The notes beneath the pieces are model-generated. The model made no database searches. It was not told the DNA's origin and was given only the letters and a program-made list of their open reading frames with translations. From Cytophagales bacterium (GTDB lineage Bacteria > Bacteroidota > Bacteroidia > Cytophagales > Spirosomataceae), in assembly GCA_013298125.1 (NCBI GenBank), contig JAAFJP010000023.1:1-64000 (forward strand): DNA of 64,000 nt, written 5' to 3'. Of this stretch, positions 55,700 to 64,000 are shown piece by piece; the stretch's first letter is position 1, and each line of letters begins with the position of its first letter. The position numbers and the translations under genes are program-made.

Positions 55700-55778
55700 A
55701 TTTTTAATCTGGTAGTTCAAAATTTATGAAGCATAGCATCGCTACGTTGAATAAATTTTGGATTACCAGGTTGAAAAT
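55700..55778. repeat. Inverted repeat (CTGGTAGTTCAAAATTTAT)
   Basis: CTGGTAGTTCAAAATTTAT faces ATAAATTTTGGATTACCAG, with an inner ATAGC/GCTAC, in the divergent porQ/peptidase region. Confidence 0.8.
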
Positions 55779-55837
55779 GAAACAATTTACAACGAAAGGA
55801 ATAAGTTTAAACAGGTTCTATATTTCAAAAAAATATT

Positions 55838-56908
55838 ATGAACGAAAACAGTAAAAATTTCCTCTACCAATATCTCAACAACGCTTCGCCAACGGGTTTT
55901 GAAGCCTCTGGACAACAAATTTGGTTGGATTATCTAAAACCATACATCGACGAAACCATTATTGATACTTACGGAACTGCCGTGGGCGTTATCAAAGGCA
56001 GTAGCGATTATAAAGTGGTTATCGAAGCCCATGCCGACGAAATATCTTGGTTTGTTAATTATATTGATGATAACGGCTACATTTTCGTCCGTAGAAATGG
56101 TGGCTCTGATGCCGTGATTGCCCCTTCGATGCGTTGTAATTTGCATACAAAAAAGGGAGTAGTAAGTGGTGTTTTTGGTTATCCTGCCATCCACGTTAGA
56201 GATACTTCAAAAGACAAAGCCCCAACGGTCAATGATATTTTTATTGATTTGGGAGCTGCCAACAAAAAGGAAGTAGAAGAAATGGGCGTTCACGTAGGAA
56301 CGGTTGTAACTTTTGTGGACGGTTTGATGGAACTGAACGATAAATTTTACGTCGGACGTGCCTTAGATAACCGTATGGGCGGTTTTATGATTGCAGAGGT
56401 GGCAAGAATGTTGAAAGAAAATGGCGTCACGCTACCTTTTACCCTTTATGTTGTCAATGCTGTTCAAGAAGAAATCGGTTTACGTGGAGCTGAAATGATA
56501 GTAAAACGTTTGAAACCAGACCTTGCCATCATTACGGACGTAACGCACGACACCCAGTCGCCGATGTACAATAAAAAAGAACAAGGTGATTTGAAATGTG
56601 GCAATGGTCCAGTGATTTGTTATGGTCCAGCGGTGCAAAATAATGTCCGTGATTTTATCATTGATGTAGCGGCTTCCAAAGAAATTGCCATTCAAAGACA
56701 AGCCGTTTCTCGCTCGACTGGTACTGACACAGACTCATTCGCTTATGCAACAGAAGGCGTAGCTTCGGCATTGATTTCTTTGCCTCTGAAATATATGCAC
56801 ACAACCGTCGAGACAGTCCACAAAGAGGATGTTCAGAAAGTTATCGACTTGATTTACAGTACGTTACTGGCTTTGAAGGGCGATGAAGATTGGCGGTATA
56901 TTAAGTAG
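55838..56908 (+). CDS. M42-family metallopeptidase
   Basis: 356-residue cytosolic di-metal aminopeptidase: HADEISWFV and GRALDNRMGGF supply metal ligands, and VQEEIGLRGAE the catalytic glutamates. The family also contains proteins mislabelled as endoglucanases. It ends in a long imperfect hairpin. Confidence 0.92.
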   Translation: MNENSKNFLYQYLNNASPTGFEASGQQIWLDYLKPYIDETIIDTYGTAVGVIKGSSDYKVVIEAHADEISWFVNYIDDNGYIFVRRNGGSDAVIAPSMRCNLHTKKGVVSGVFGYPAIHVRDTSKDKAPTVNDIFIDLGAANKKEVEEMGVHVGTVVTFVDGLMELNDKFYVGRALDNRMGGFMIAEVARMLKENGVTLPFTLYVVNAVQEEIGLRGAEMIVKRLKPDLAIITDVTHDTQSPMYNKKEQGDLKCGNGPVICYGPAVQNNVRDFIIDVAASKEIAIQRQAVSRSTGTDTDSFAYATEGVASALISLPLKYMHTTVETVHKEDVQKVIDLIYSTLLALKGDEDWRYIK

Positions 56909-56916
56909 AAAATCAA

Positions 56917-56984
56917 GTAGGAAGAGGTTGTGTAAAAGTCTAAGGTTAAATGTTGAAAGTATTTTACACAACCGCTTCTTACTA
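56917..56984. terminator. Imperfect hairpin between convergent genes
   Basis: GTAGGAAGAGGTTGTGTAAAA and TTTTACACAACCGCTTCTTAC with a 24-base loop. There is no T-run, so terminator function is uncertain; it may be another repeat. Confidence 0.5.
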
Positions 56985-56996
56985 ATTTGGAAAAAT

Positions 56997-58124
56997 TTAC
57001 TTACTAATCTTACCCAGTTTAAACCCCTGCCGATAAGTCAAAAACAAACTTTCAGAATGCTCAAAAGCCTTATTATTCAAATCAAAATAAGGCTCAAATC
57101 TAAATGTTAGGAATAAGTTATCAATTAATCTCCAATCTTTCATTACTCTGATTATCAATAAATTACGCTCTTTTTCTACTACGTTTCCATATCTAAACGT
57201 TCGCCCAACTGATTGATACAAATCTCCTCCAGCATCCGATAAATACCCTGATGATTTCCAATAGCTGAGCATCAAATTCAAGATTTTTGTTTCGGCAGTA
57301 AGATTCAAATAGATTCCTGAACCTTTTTTGAAATATTGACTATAATTTGAATTTTGTTGAAAACCTACAAAGTAATTTTGCGTTCTAATTTTCTGTAAAA
57401 AACCGCTACATTTCCATTCTGCTTCTACTCCGATTGCTGTGTTGATATTCGTAATTACTTGGGCAGTGTCATTAGTAATTTGTCCTCCACGATGTTGAAA
57501 AGTCATTTGAATAGGAACTGACAAATAAAAATCGGGTTTAATAATCACTTTTTTATTCCAAGAAAATCCTGCTAAAATTTCTTCTTTTTTATCATCACCT
57601 CTATAAATCATCCGTTGCCAATCTATCCACGCATCAAAAAAAGTTTCTTGTTTTCTGCGATTATATTGAAGACCATTTTCCTGCCGATTCAATATCACTC
57701 GCTCAGGATTCATCATGGGTTCAATTAGACGGTGGTTCAGATTTCCCTCCAAATTTCCAAATAAAAACTGAGAAGAATCTTTTTGTATTTTTATCGTAAA
57801 AATAGGCTGAATGCTTGTAAAGGCATTATTTCCAAAATCTTTCCAAGCATATACCCCTGCCTCTATACGTACATAAGGGGCAAGTTGATACATGAACTTT
57901 GGAGAGAATTGATTGCCAAAAAGCGTATAACCATCCGCAATTTTCAAGAAATATTCATTATTTTTCAAGAAGGAAAAACTCTCGAATTGAAAGGAAAATT
58001 GTTTTGATTTGGAAGAATCAAGGTGCTGGAATGTCTCCAACGATGTGTTATTGACTTGTGCTTTGGTTTGAAAAAAACTCAATATGAAGCACAAAAAAGC
58101 TATTTGTAAATTTCGTTTTAACAT
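56997..58124 (-). CDS. Secreted or outer-membrane beta-barrel-like protein
   Basis: 375 residues. The start MLKRNLQIAFLCFILSFFQT gives a clean signal peptide; an upstream ATG at 58169 would bury it. The mature chain is rich in alternating aromatic strands (FLKIADGYTLFGNQF, FRFEPYFDLNNKAF), as in outer-membrane barrels. No specific family recognised. Confidence 0.75.
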   Translation of the reverse strand: MLKRNLQIAFLCFILSFFQTKAQVNNTSLETFQHLDSSKSKQFSFQFESFSFLKNNEYFLKIADGYTLFGNQFSPKFMYQLAPYVRIEAGVYAWKDFGNNAFTSIQPIFTIKIQKDSSQFLFGNLEGNLNHRLIEPMMNPERVILNRQENGLQYNRRKQETFFDAWIDWQRMIYRGDDKKEEILAGFSWNKKVIIKPDFYLSVPIQMTFQHRGGQITNDTAQVITNINTAIGVEAEWKCSGFLQKIRTQNYFVGFQQNSNYSQYFKKGSGIYLNLTAETKILNLMLSYWKSSGYLSDAGGDLYQSVGRTFRYGNVVEKERNLLIIRVMKDWRLIDNLFLTFRFEPYFDLNNKAFEHSESLFLTYRQGFKLGKISK

Positions 58125-58203
58125 TTCACGGCAAAATACTTTTATTTGATGAATTCTTACTAATTTCACCCTCAGAATTTATTAAAAAACATTAAAAATA
58201 ATT

Positions 58204-59280
58204 ATGGCAAAGCAACAAGCAGAGGCAGCTAACCCTGTCAATGAAAAATTAAAAGCATTACAAACAACGCTTGAAAAATTAGATAAAGCCTACGGTAAAG
58301 GCACGGTTATGCGTCTATCGGATGCAAAAGTAATGGACGTTCCTGTGATTTCGACGGGTTCTCTCGGACTTGATTTGGCATTGGGTGTGGGGGGAGTTCC
58401 TCGTGGACGTGTGGTTGAGATTTATGGACCTGAATCTTCTGGTAAAACGACCTTGACGATGCACTGTATCGCCGAGGCTCAAAAGGCTGGCGGATTAGCC
58501 GCATTTATTGATGCTGAACACGCTTTTGATAAAGGTTATGCAGAAAAATTGGGTATTGACACAAGTCAACTCCTTATCTCTCAGCCAGATAACGGTGAGC
58601 AAGCTCTGGAAATTGCTGAACAATTAATCTCTTCGGGTGCAATTGATATTATCGTAATTGACTCAGTTGCGGCACTTGTTCCAAAGGCGGAATTAGAAGG
58701 TGATATGGGAGATTCTAAAATGGGTTTACAGGCTCGTTTGATGTCTCAGGCTCTTCGTAAATTGACAGGGGTTATCAACAGAACGGGTTGTTGCTGTATT
58801 TTTATTAACCAATTACGTGATAAAATCGGTGTGATGTTTGGTTCGCCAGAGACGACTACGGGTGGTAATGCCTTGAAATTCTACGCTTCGGTGCGTTTGG
58901 ATATTCGTCGTATTGGTCAAATCAAAGATGCTGATAACGTAATCGGAAACCGTACACGTGTGAAGGTAGTGAAAAACAAAGTTGCTCCTCCATTTAGAGT
59001 AGTTGAGTTTGACATCATGTACGGTGAAGGTATCTCAAAAGCGGGTGAAGTTTTAGACTTAGCCGTGGACATGGAAATCGTGAAAAAATCAGGCTCATGG
59101 TTTAGCTTCGGAACGGAACGCCTTGGACAAGGACGTGATGCCGTAAAAGATATGTTGAAAGACAATCACGAATTATTAGAGATTTTGGAAGAGCGTATTA
59201 AAGAAAAAATCAAAGGTGATGAAAATGCACTTTTAGATACGTCTGAGCCAAATATCGAAGATGACGGTTCGCCAGAATAG
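58204..59280 (+). CDS. recA: Recombinase RecA
   Basis: 358-residue homologous-recombination ATPase: Walker [34 protein letters not shown], and loop 2 region [20 protein letters not shown]. Normal length with an acidic tail. No LexA-box-like operator was recognised upstream. Confidence 0.98.
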   Translation: MAKQQAEAANPVNEKLKALQTTLEKLDKAYGKGTVMRLSDAKVMDVPVISTGSLGLDLALGVGGVPRGRVVEIYGPESSGKTTLTMHCIAEAQKAGGLAAFIDAEHAFDKGYAEKLGIDTSQLLISQPDNGEQALEIAEQLISSGAIDIIVIDSVAALVPKAELEGDMGDSKMGLQARLMSQALRKLTGVINRTGCCCIFINQLRDKIGVMFGSPETTTGGNALKFYASVRLDIRRIGQIKDADNVIGNRTRVKVVKNKVAPPFRVVEFDIMYGEGISKAGEVLDLAVDMEIVKKSGSWFSFGTERLGQGRDAVKDMLKDNHELLEILEERIKEKIKGDENALLDTSEPNIEDDGSPE

Positions 59281-59290
59281 GATTTTGAGT

Positions 59291-59329
59291 AAAAAAAGGG
59301 ATTCACTGTAATAGTAAATCCCTTTTTTA
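59291..59329. terminator. Bidirectional terminator between recA and the 40-aa ORF
   Basis: AAAAAGGGATT, 12 bases, AATCCCTTTTTT; runs of A and T on both sides suit convergent transcription. Confidence 0.85.
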
Positions 59330-59350
59330 AAATCTCAGAAATTTATTAAG

Positions 59351-59473
59351 TTACCAACGGCTGGTAGTTGGAGGTAAACTTATACTTGTTTTCCCACTGA
59401 TTAGTGTAGTGTGAAAATTAGAAATCATTGATTTTTTTACTGATAATTTCTCTGAATTAGTTGAAGCTTTCAT
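59351..59473 (-). CDS. Candidate 40-residue precursor-like peptide
   Basis: The ORF starts MKASTNSEKLSVKKSMISNF and ends TSISLPPTTSRW. A lysine-rich KLSVKKSMISN segment resembles leader parts of Bacteroidota ribosomal peptide precursors, and the second half is rich in Ser/Thr with no Cys. It points at recA, with a bidirectional terminator just beyond. The promoter is weak. No modification enzyme is nearby. Real gene and function both uncertain. Confidence 0.4.
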   Translation of the reverse strand: MKASTNSEKLSVKKSMISNFHTTLISGKTSISLPPTTSRW

Positions 59474-59690
59474 GTTCTGTTATGGGGTTTTAATTAAATT
59501 TATGTTACAAAATTGTAAATAACTTGAACTGTCAAAAATGAAATTTTCTTAGCGTATTTATTAACAATTCAGTCAATCAGTAAATACCTTTCAATAATCA
59601 TTCCTAAATCTATTTTTTAATCAAAAATATTGGTTCTTCTGCTTTTCATCCCATAGAAATCATAGTAGAACCAAAATATTTAAAACCTCA
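59474..59690. other. Intergenic region with inverted repeat ahead of the histidine kinase
   Basis: AAATATTGGTTCTTCT (from about 59628) faces AGTAGAACCAAAATATTT (to about 59683), ending just before the kinase ATG. It is a possible operator or ribosome-blocking hairpin. No ORF seen. Confidence 0.4.
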
Positions 59691-60770
59691 ATGATAAATC
59701 AATTAAACTCTAATAAAGCATTTAGAATTCACGCATTAGTTTGGATCACATATACATTTTATTTTGCTTTTTTATTAATACTATTTTACCATATTCCAGT
59801 TACAGAAGGGTTTGTATATCGAGTTATTTTGTATAGATTTGGAGAAATTACATTATTTTATGCAAATGTAAATTTGGTTTTTAGCAGGTTTACTACTTTT
59901 AAAAAAGCATTACCTCTACTAATAATATTCTTGGTTTGTTTAGGATGCTTTTTATTATATTTTTACTCACTTGAATATTATATTTTTCCTTATTTAAGTA
60001 TATCAGCAACTAAATCAGCCCCAATTTTTGACCAATTTATTTCGATTAGTGTTCAACAAGCCAGCAATTTTACTTTCTACGCCCTCGGTTATAGCTTCGC
60101 ACAAAGGGTTATTCAACAACAAATAGAAATAGGAAAAGAAAAAGACCGAAATGCTTTACTTGTACAAGAAAAAGCTCAGTCTGACTTTCAGTTTCTGCGT
60201 TCACAGGTAAATCCTCATTTTATGTTTAATACTCTGAACATGATTTATAATGAGGTTCGAAAAGTAAATGCACAGACGGGTGATATTGTGATTCAGTTTG
60301 CAGGTATGATGCGGTATGCTACCAGTAAAGCAATGCAACAAGATGAGGTAGGCTTACAAGGAGAGTTTCAATTTGTAGAGGATTTTCTTGCTATCCAGAA
60401 AAGGCGGTTTAAAGATAATTTACAGATTGATTTCAAAATAGAAGGAGATGTACGTTCGCAAAGAATTGTCCCAATGGTACTTTTTACTTTTGTTGAAAAT
60501 GCCGTAAAACATGGATATTGCGAAGACCCTGATTTTCCTTTATTTATCAGAGGAAATCTATTTAGTGATAGTTTTACGTTCTTGGTACATAATCGTAAAA
60601 ACCCTGAACCCAATGGATTTGACACAGGAGAAACAGGAATTAGTCTAATCAATATCAGGAAGCGATTAGATGCTGTTTATAAAAATGGGGGCTATTCATT
60701 AGATATTGAAGATTTAGAAGAAGAGTTTATTGTGAATTTTAAGATAAATTTCAAAGAGGTAAAAAAATAA
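59691..60770 (+). CDS. LytS/YehU-type sensor histidine kinase
   Basis: 359 residues: four hydrophobic helices (about 13-35, 45-65, 73-98, 118-140), then the His_kinase domain with phosphoacceptor His176 (QVNPHFMFNTLN) and an ATPase N-box FTFVENAVKHG. GISLINIRKRLDAVY is the G-box region. The usual LytTR response regulator gene does not follow. Confidence 0.93.
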   Translation: MINQLNSNKAFRIHALVWITYTFYFAFLLILFYHIPVTEGFVYRVILYRFGEITLFYANVNLVFSRFTTFKKALPLLIIFLVCLGCFLLYFYSLEYYIFPYLSISATKSAPIFDQFISISVQQASNFTFYALGYSFAQRVIQQQIEIGKEKDRNALLVQEKAQSDFQFLRSQVNPHFMFNTLNMIYNEVRKVNAQTGDIVIQFAGMMRYATSKAMQQDEVGLQGEFQFVEDFLAIQKRRFKDNLQIDFKIEGDVRSQRIVPMVLFTFVENAVKHGYCEDPDFPLFIRGNLFSDSFTFLVHNRKNPEPNGFDTGETGISLINIRKRLDAVYKNGGYSLDIEDLEEEFIVNFKINFKEVKK

Positions 60771-60778
60771 AATAGTAG

Positions 60779-60810
60779 AAGGAGAAATCAACAGGTTTTC
60801 TCCTTTTTTG
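60779..60810 (+). terminator. Terminator after the histidine kinase gene
   Basis: AAGGAGAAA, nine bases, TTTCTCCTTTTTT. Confidence 0.82.
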
Positions 60811-60902
60811 TTAGTATTTTTCAAAATAAAATATTCTTGACACAATCGTCAGTTTATTTACTCTAAATCCGAAATCAAAAATCTCAAATCTGAAATCAAA
60901 AA

Positions 60903-62501
60903 ATGTCCGTACACAAAAAGCGTCGTAAAGTTGAAATTTGCCATAATTGCCACACTATTCTCAGTTTGGAAAATAATTTTTGTCCTCACTGCGGACAAGA
61001 AAACCACGATTTAAAAGTACCCCTTGGGCATTTAGCGTTTGAGGTTTTTGAAGGCTTTACACACTTTGATACGAAGTTTTACAATACCATGAGGGCGATA
61101 TTCCTTTCACCAGGCAAAATTACCAAAGATTTCTTGGAAGGTCGTCGTGGGCGTTATGTCCCGCCTGTGAGGCTTTATTTTTTGATTTCGTTTGTATTTT
61201 TCTTGGGTTTGGATAGTGCGATGGATTTAGCTTTAAAAAATGGGAGTGAGTTTTTAAGTAATCTTATTTCTTCTGGATTGGTTAAGGTAGATCCAAGCGA
61301 TAAAACTGTTAGACCGAAGGAGGAGTTAAAAAAAACCTTAGAGAAAGCTAAACAAGAATTGGTTAGCATTCAAAAATCTGGCGATACAACTGGTATGTTT
61401 AATGCAAAAGAAGCTATTAATCAAGCTAATGCAGGTTTGAAATTATACGAAAAACTTGAAAAAAAAGCTGTCGAATCAAGCATTTTTGTAAATAAAAATT
61501 CTGTTTCAATAGGTGAGATTTTAGACGAGATGAATGTTCAGGAAAACGACACATTGAGAACATTAATTGGAAATTTATCCGAAGAAAAACAGCGTTTAAG
61601 ACTCATAGACATACAAAAAAAAATCATTGCAGATACCATCAACACAGAAGAAATTAGTGAAATTTCACCTGAAATGAGAACTTATTTTACTGAAACTATT
61701 GGAAAAAAACGACAATTACAATATTCTTTAAATCTCTATGCACTAAAAAATAATGCTTCCATCAAAATTAATTATGATGCAGATACCATCATCACTGTTA
61801 AAGGGAGTGATGGGAGCATTGAAAATAAAGCTTTTTTAAACAAAGTTCTATCAATGAATGATGCAGAATTAGATAGTTTGAATGATAGAAACAAAAATGT
61901 AATTATTGGTATAGATTTTTTAGAAAGAGGATTTTTAAAAAATTTAACCTACTACCAATTAGCGTTTAGAGAAGATGGACAAAAGGCATCCGCAGAATTG
62001 GCTCAATTAGTTATTGGAGTTTTTTCCTTGATGATGTTTATTTTGATGCCTATTGTCGCATTTCTTCTGAAAATCATTTATAGTAAACGAACCCATAGCA
62101 TTTTCTCATATCCATTTCGTTTATTACGCTATCTTTGGGATTGGATTTTATATCTGATTCGTTTCAGAAAAGTTAGAAAATATCGACATGTGCCTCATGT
62201 ATTTTGGGGACACACAAGATACTATTATGAACATCTGATTTTTTCAATTCACATTCACGCTGTATTCTTCTTGATGCTTATGATTTTTGTGGGTGGAGGA
62301 ATTTTACTTGGTTTTGGCGGAAAAGCCGCTTTGATAACGGTGATAGGCTTTTTTGTCTATTTTATTGTTTCGTTAAAAACAGTATATCGTCAAGGTATTT
62401 TGAAAACATTATTCAAGTCCGTAATCTTATTTTTTATGTACGTTACCACTTTTATATTGATTTTGACATTCACTGGCATTTTTAAATTTGCTTTATCGTA
62501 A
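60903..62501 (+). CDS. DUF3667 zinc-ribbon membrane protein
   Basis: 532 residues. An N-terminal zinc ribbon (Cys13, 16, 27, 30) is followed by the DUF3667 segment FEGFTHFDTKFYNT, then GRRGRYVPPVRLY. One helix near 92-108 precedes a charged coiled-coil-like stretch (120-340), and a cluster of helices fills the C-terminus. Function unknown. A simple repeat (AAATCTGAAATCAAAAA) precedes the start. Confidence 0.85.
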   Translation: MSVHKKRRKVEICHNCHTILSLENNFCPHCGQENHDLKVPLGHLAFEVFEGFTHFDTKFYNTMRAIFLSPGKITKDFLEGRRGRYVPPVRLYFLISFVFFLGLDSAMDLALKNGSEFLSNLISSGLVKVDPSDKTVRPKEELKKTLEKAKQELVSIQKSGDTTGMFNAKEAINQANAGLKLYEKLEKKAVESSIFVNKNSVSIGEILDEMNVQENDTLRTLIGNLSEEKQRLRLIDIQKKIIADTINTEEISEISPEMRTYFTETIGKKRQLQYSLNLYALKNNASIKINYDADTIITVKGSDGSIENKAFLNKVLSMNDAELDSLNDRNKNVIIGIDFLERGFLKNLTYYQLAFREDGQKASAELAQLVIGVFSLMMFILMPIVAFLLKIIYSKRTHSIFSYPFRLLRYLWDWILYLIRFRKVRKYRHVPHVFWGHTRYYYEHLIFSIHIHAVFFLMLMIFVGGGILLGFGGKAALITVIGFFVYFIVSLKTVYRQGILKTLFKSVILFFMYVTTFILILTFTGIFKFALS

Positions 62502-62503
62502 TC

Positions 62504-62543
62504 AAAAAGGGCTTAGAAATTTGTGATTCCTAAGCCCTTTTTG
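62504..62543. terminator. Bidirectional terminator
   Basis: AAAAAGGGCTTAG, a short loop, CTAAGCCCTTTTT between convergent genes. Confidence 0.88.
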
Positions 62544-62560
62544 ATAAAAACATAATTGTT

Positions 62561-62980
62561 CTATTGTGCCGCTTCGATTTTGGTTACAAAATACTCCGTA
62601 TCTCCCATCCAAAAGAATTTCAGGTAGCGTTGCTCATAATGCAATTTTACACGCTTACCCGAGGTCATAGCATCTTCAATTTCTTTTGATAGTTTTTCAT
62701 CCCCACTTACTACGGTAAACGCCCAAAGGTTATTTGCCATATTTCCTACTTGTCCCTGAGCTCCCACATTCAATTCGCCTTCGTGGGTTTTAATAACATA
62801 GCCTTTCTTAGACAGTTTTGAGACAACCCCTGCCCTATCTCCCTCAGAATAAGCCAGTTGGGTTGATAAAAACGTAAGAAGAGCCCCTATTAATACAATA
62901 ATGAGTATTCCGATTAATAATCGTCTGAAAAAACGCATAGTTGATTGTTTTGCTGAATTTACTTGGTCGTTAAATGCCAT
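62561..62980 (-). CDS. Small membrane protein of unknown function
   Basis: 139 residues: one membrane helix (about 19-41, LLIGILIIVLIGALLTFLS), then YSEGDRAGVVSKLSKKGYVI and KTHEGELNVG. Similar Bacteroidota proteins are sometimes labelled 6-phosphogluconate dehydrogenase, which the sequence does not support. An upstream ATG at 63049 overlaps the carboxylase gene; 62980 is preferred. Confidence 0.75.
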   Translation of the reverse strand: MAFNDQVNSAKQSTMRFFRRLLIGILIIVLIGALLTFLSTQLAYSEGDRAGVVSKLSKKGYVIKTHEGELNVGAQGQVGNMANNLWAFTVVSGDEKLSKEIEDAMTSGKRVKLHYEQRYLKFFWMGDTEYFVTKIEAAQ

Positions 62981-62993
62981 TATTTTTTTATTT

Positions 62994-64000
62994 TTATCTA
63001 TAATTAAGCCTATTAGCCTTCCAAGAACTCTCTTGCAAAGCCACTCCAACCGTTGAAGCTGACGAATTTACTGATTTTTTATGATTAATTAAATGAGTTG
63101 CCAAAACTGCCGCAATCATTTCTTCGTCTGGGTCAAGGGTTTCATCTAATTTATCAGGGGTATAATAAAGCCCGATAAAACGAGTATCAAATTTTCCAGA
63201 AATAAATGCTTCGTGTTTCATTACAAATTTACAGAACTGCAAAGTAGTTTCGATACCCGTGATTTTGTATTCATCAATCGCCCGAATCATCTTTTCGATT
63301 GCTTCATTTCTATCTTTTCCGTACGTAATTAATTTCGCAATCATGGGGTCATAGTAAATCGGGATTTCCATGCCTTGTTCAAAACCATCATCCACCCGCA
63401 CACCATTACCTTGCGGACGTACATAAGTCTGTAACGTCCCAACATCAGGCAAGAAATTATTGCGTGGGTCTTCCGCACAAACTCGAATTTCCATGGCATG
63501 ACCATTGATTTTGAGGTCTTCCTGTTTGAAAGAAATCGGTTTTCCTTCGGCAATCCAAATCATTTCTTTCACTAAATCCACACCCGTAATTTGCTCAGTA
63601 ACAGGATGTTCCACTTGCAGACGGGTATTCATTTCTAAGAAAAAGAAATCCAAATTTTCATCTACAATAAACTCTACCGTTCCTGCACCATAATAATTAC
63701 AAGACTTTGCTACCATGACTGCACATTGTCCCATCGCCTCACGTATCTCAGGGGTGAGTACAGCAGAAGGGGCTTCTTCAACTACCTTTTGATGTCTCCT
63801 TTGTACAGAACATTCTCTTTCAAAAAGATGTACTACGTTTCCGTGTTTATCGCCAAGTACTTGAATTTCAATGTGTTTAGGGGCAGTAATGTATTTTTCG
63901 ATAAAAACAGCACCATTGCCAAAAGAGGTAATTGCCTCAGAAACGGCTCTATCCATTTGCTCATCAAAATCTTCTTCTTTCTCCACAACCCGCATCCCTT
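62994..64000 (-). CDS. Biotin carboxylase subunit (5' end outside the window)
   Basis: At least 335 residues of the ATP-grasp biotin carboxylase of an acyl-CoA carboxylase: FERECSVQRRHQKVVEEAPS, GTVEFIVDENLDFFFLEMN, TRLQVEHPVTEQ and AEDPRNNFLPDVGTLQ. The frame is open to the right edge, so the ATP-loop region is missing. It could serve pccB (propionyl-CoA) or acetyl-CoA carboxylase; no biotin-carrier domain is fused at the C-terminus. Confidence 0.93.
   Translation of the reverse strand, partial: GMRVVEKEEDFDEQMDRAVSEAITSFGNGAVFIEKYITAPKHIEIQVLGDKHGNVVHLFERECSVQRRHQKVVEEAPSAVLTPEIREAMGQCAVMVAKSCNYYGAGTVEFIVDENLDFFFLEMNTRLQVEHPVTEQITGVDLVKEMIWIAEGKPISFKQEDLKINGHAMEIRVCAEDPRNNFLPDVGTLQTYVRPQGNGVRVDDGFEQGMEIPIYYDPMIAKLITYGKDRNEAIEKMIRAIDEYKITGIETTLQFCKFVMKHEAFISGKFDTRFIGLYYTPDKLDETLDPDEEMIAAVLATHLINHKKSVNSSASTVGVALQESSWKANRLNYR

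Overview
The window is chromosomal DNA of a member of the Bacteroidota, most likely Cytophagales. Evidence: type IX secretion genes (PorQ and a secreted protein with a gliding-motility-type C-terminal domain), promoters of the TTTG-N19-TAnnTTTG type used by the Bacteroidota primary sigma factor, almost no Shine-Dalgarno sequences, NADP-dependent GapN, an SPT/AOS-family lipid enzyme, DUF4920/DUF5683/DUF3667 proteins, and AT-rich composition. The genus cannot be fixed from sequence alone.

Layout. 1-2.2 kb: tail of an IS5-like transposase, ung, a small conserved ORF, then a non-coding stretch with five tandem ~127-bp units, each carrying a terminator-like hairpin, downstream of a sigma-54-like promoter on the minus strand. 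2.2-12 kb: DEAD-box RNA helicase with a long leader, a ParE-type toxin-antitoxin pair, class A beta-lactamase, POT peptide transporter, an overlapping small membrane protein/lipid kinase/SUI1 cluster, a DUF4440 protein, a MaoC hydratase, a histone H1-like protein and an alpha-oxoamine synthase. 12-28 kb: OmpA/DUF937 protein, photolyase, queA, ggt, propionyl-CoA carboxylase beta subunit, an accessory patch (beta-propeller protein, nuclease fragments, YhcG-type nuclease), cdaA, M23 peptidase, radical SAM protein, Gfo/Idh/MocA oxidoreductase. 28-33 kb: the minus-strand run parA-parB-DUF5683-dapB-lepB. 33-47 kb: epimerase, AraC regulator, gapN, apaG, methyltransferase, DUF4920, Rpn nuclease, T9SS cargo, both methylmalonyl-CoA mutase subunits. 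47-64 kb: dnaA, a second OmpA/DUF937 protein, hisB, a 38-aa membrane protein, hslU, porQ, M42 peptidase, recA, a 40-aa precursor-like peptide, a LytS-type kinase, a DUF3667 protein and a biotin carboxylase running off the window end.

Metabolic links: pccB (19.1-20.6 kb), mutA/mutB (43.5-47.4 kb) and the biotin carboxylase (63-64 kb) can together convert propionyl-CoA to succinyl-CoA, although they lie in separate places. dnaA, parAB and recA within about 26 kb suggest, but do not prove, nearness to the replication origin.

The most striking property is the density of unrelated palindromic repeats. I count more than fifteen long imperfect inverted repeats of many sequence families. They occupy almost every junction of the parA-lepB run, supply the stop codons of dapB and a methyltransferase gene, and occur twice in frame inside genes (mutB and the YhcG-like nuclease). 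No REP-associated Y1 transposase gene is visible here. No tRNA, rRNA or CRISPR array was recognised.
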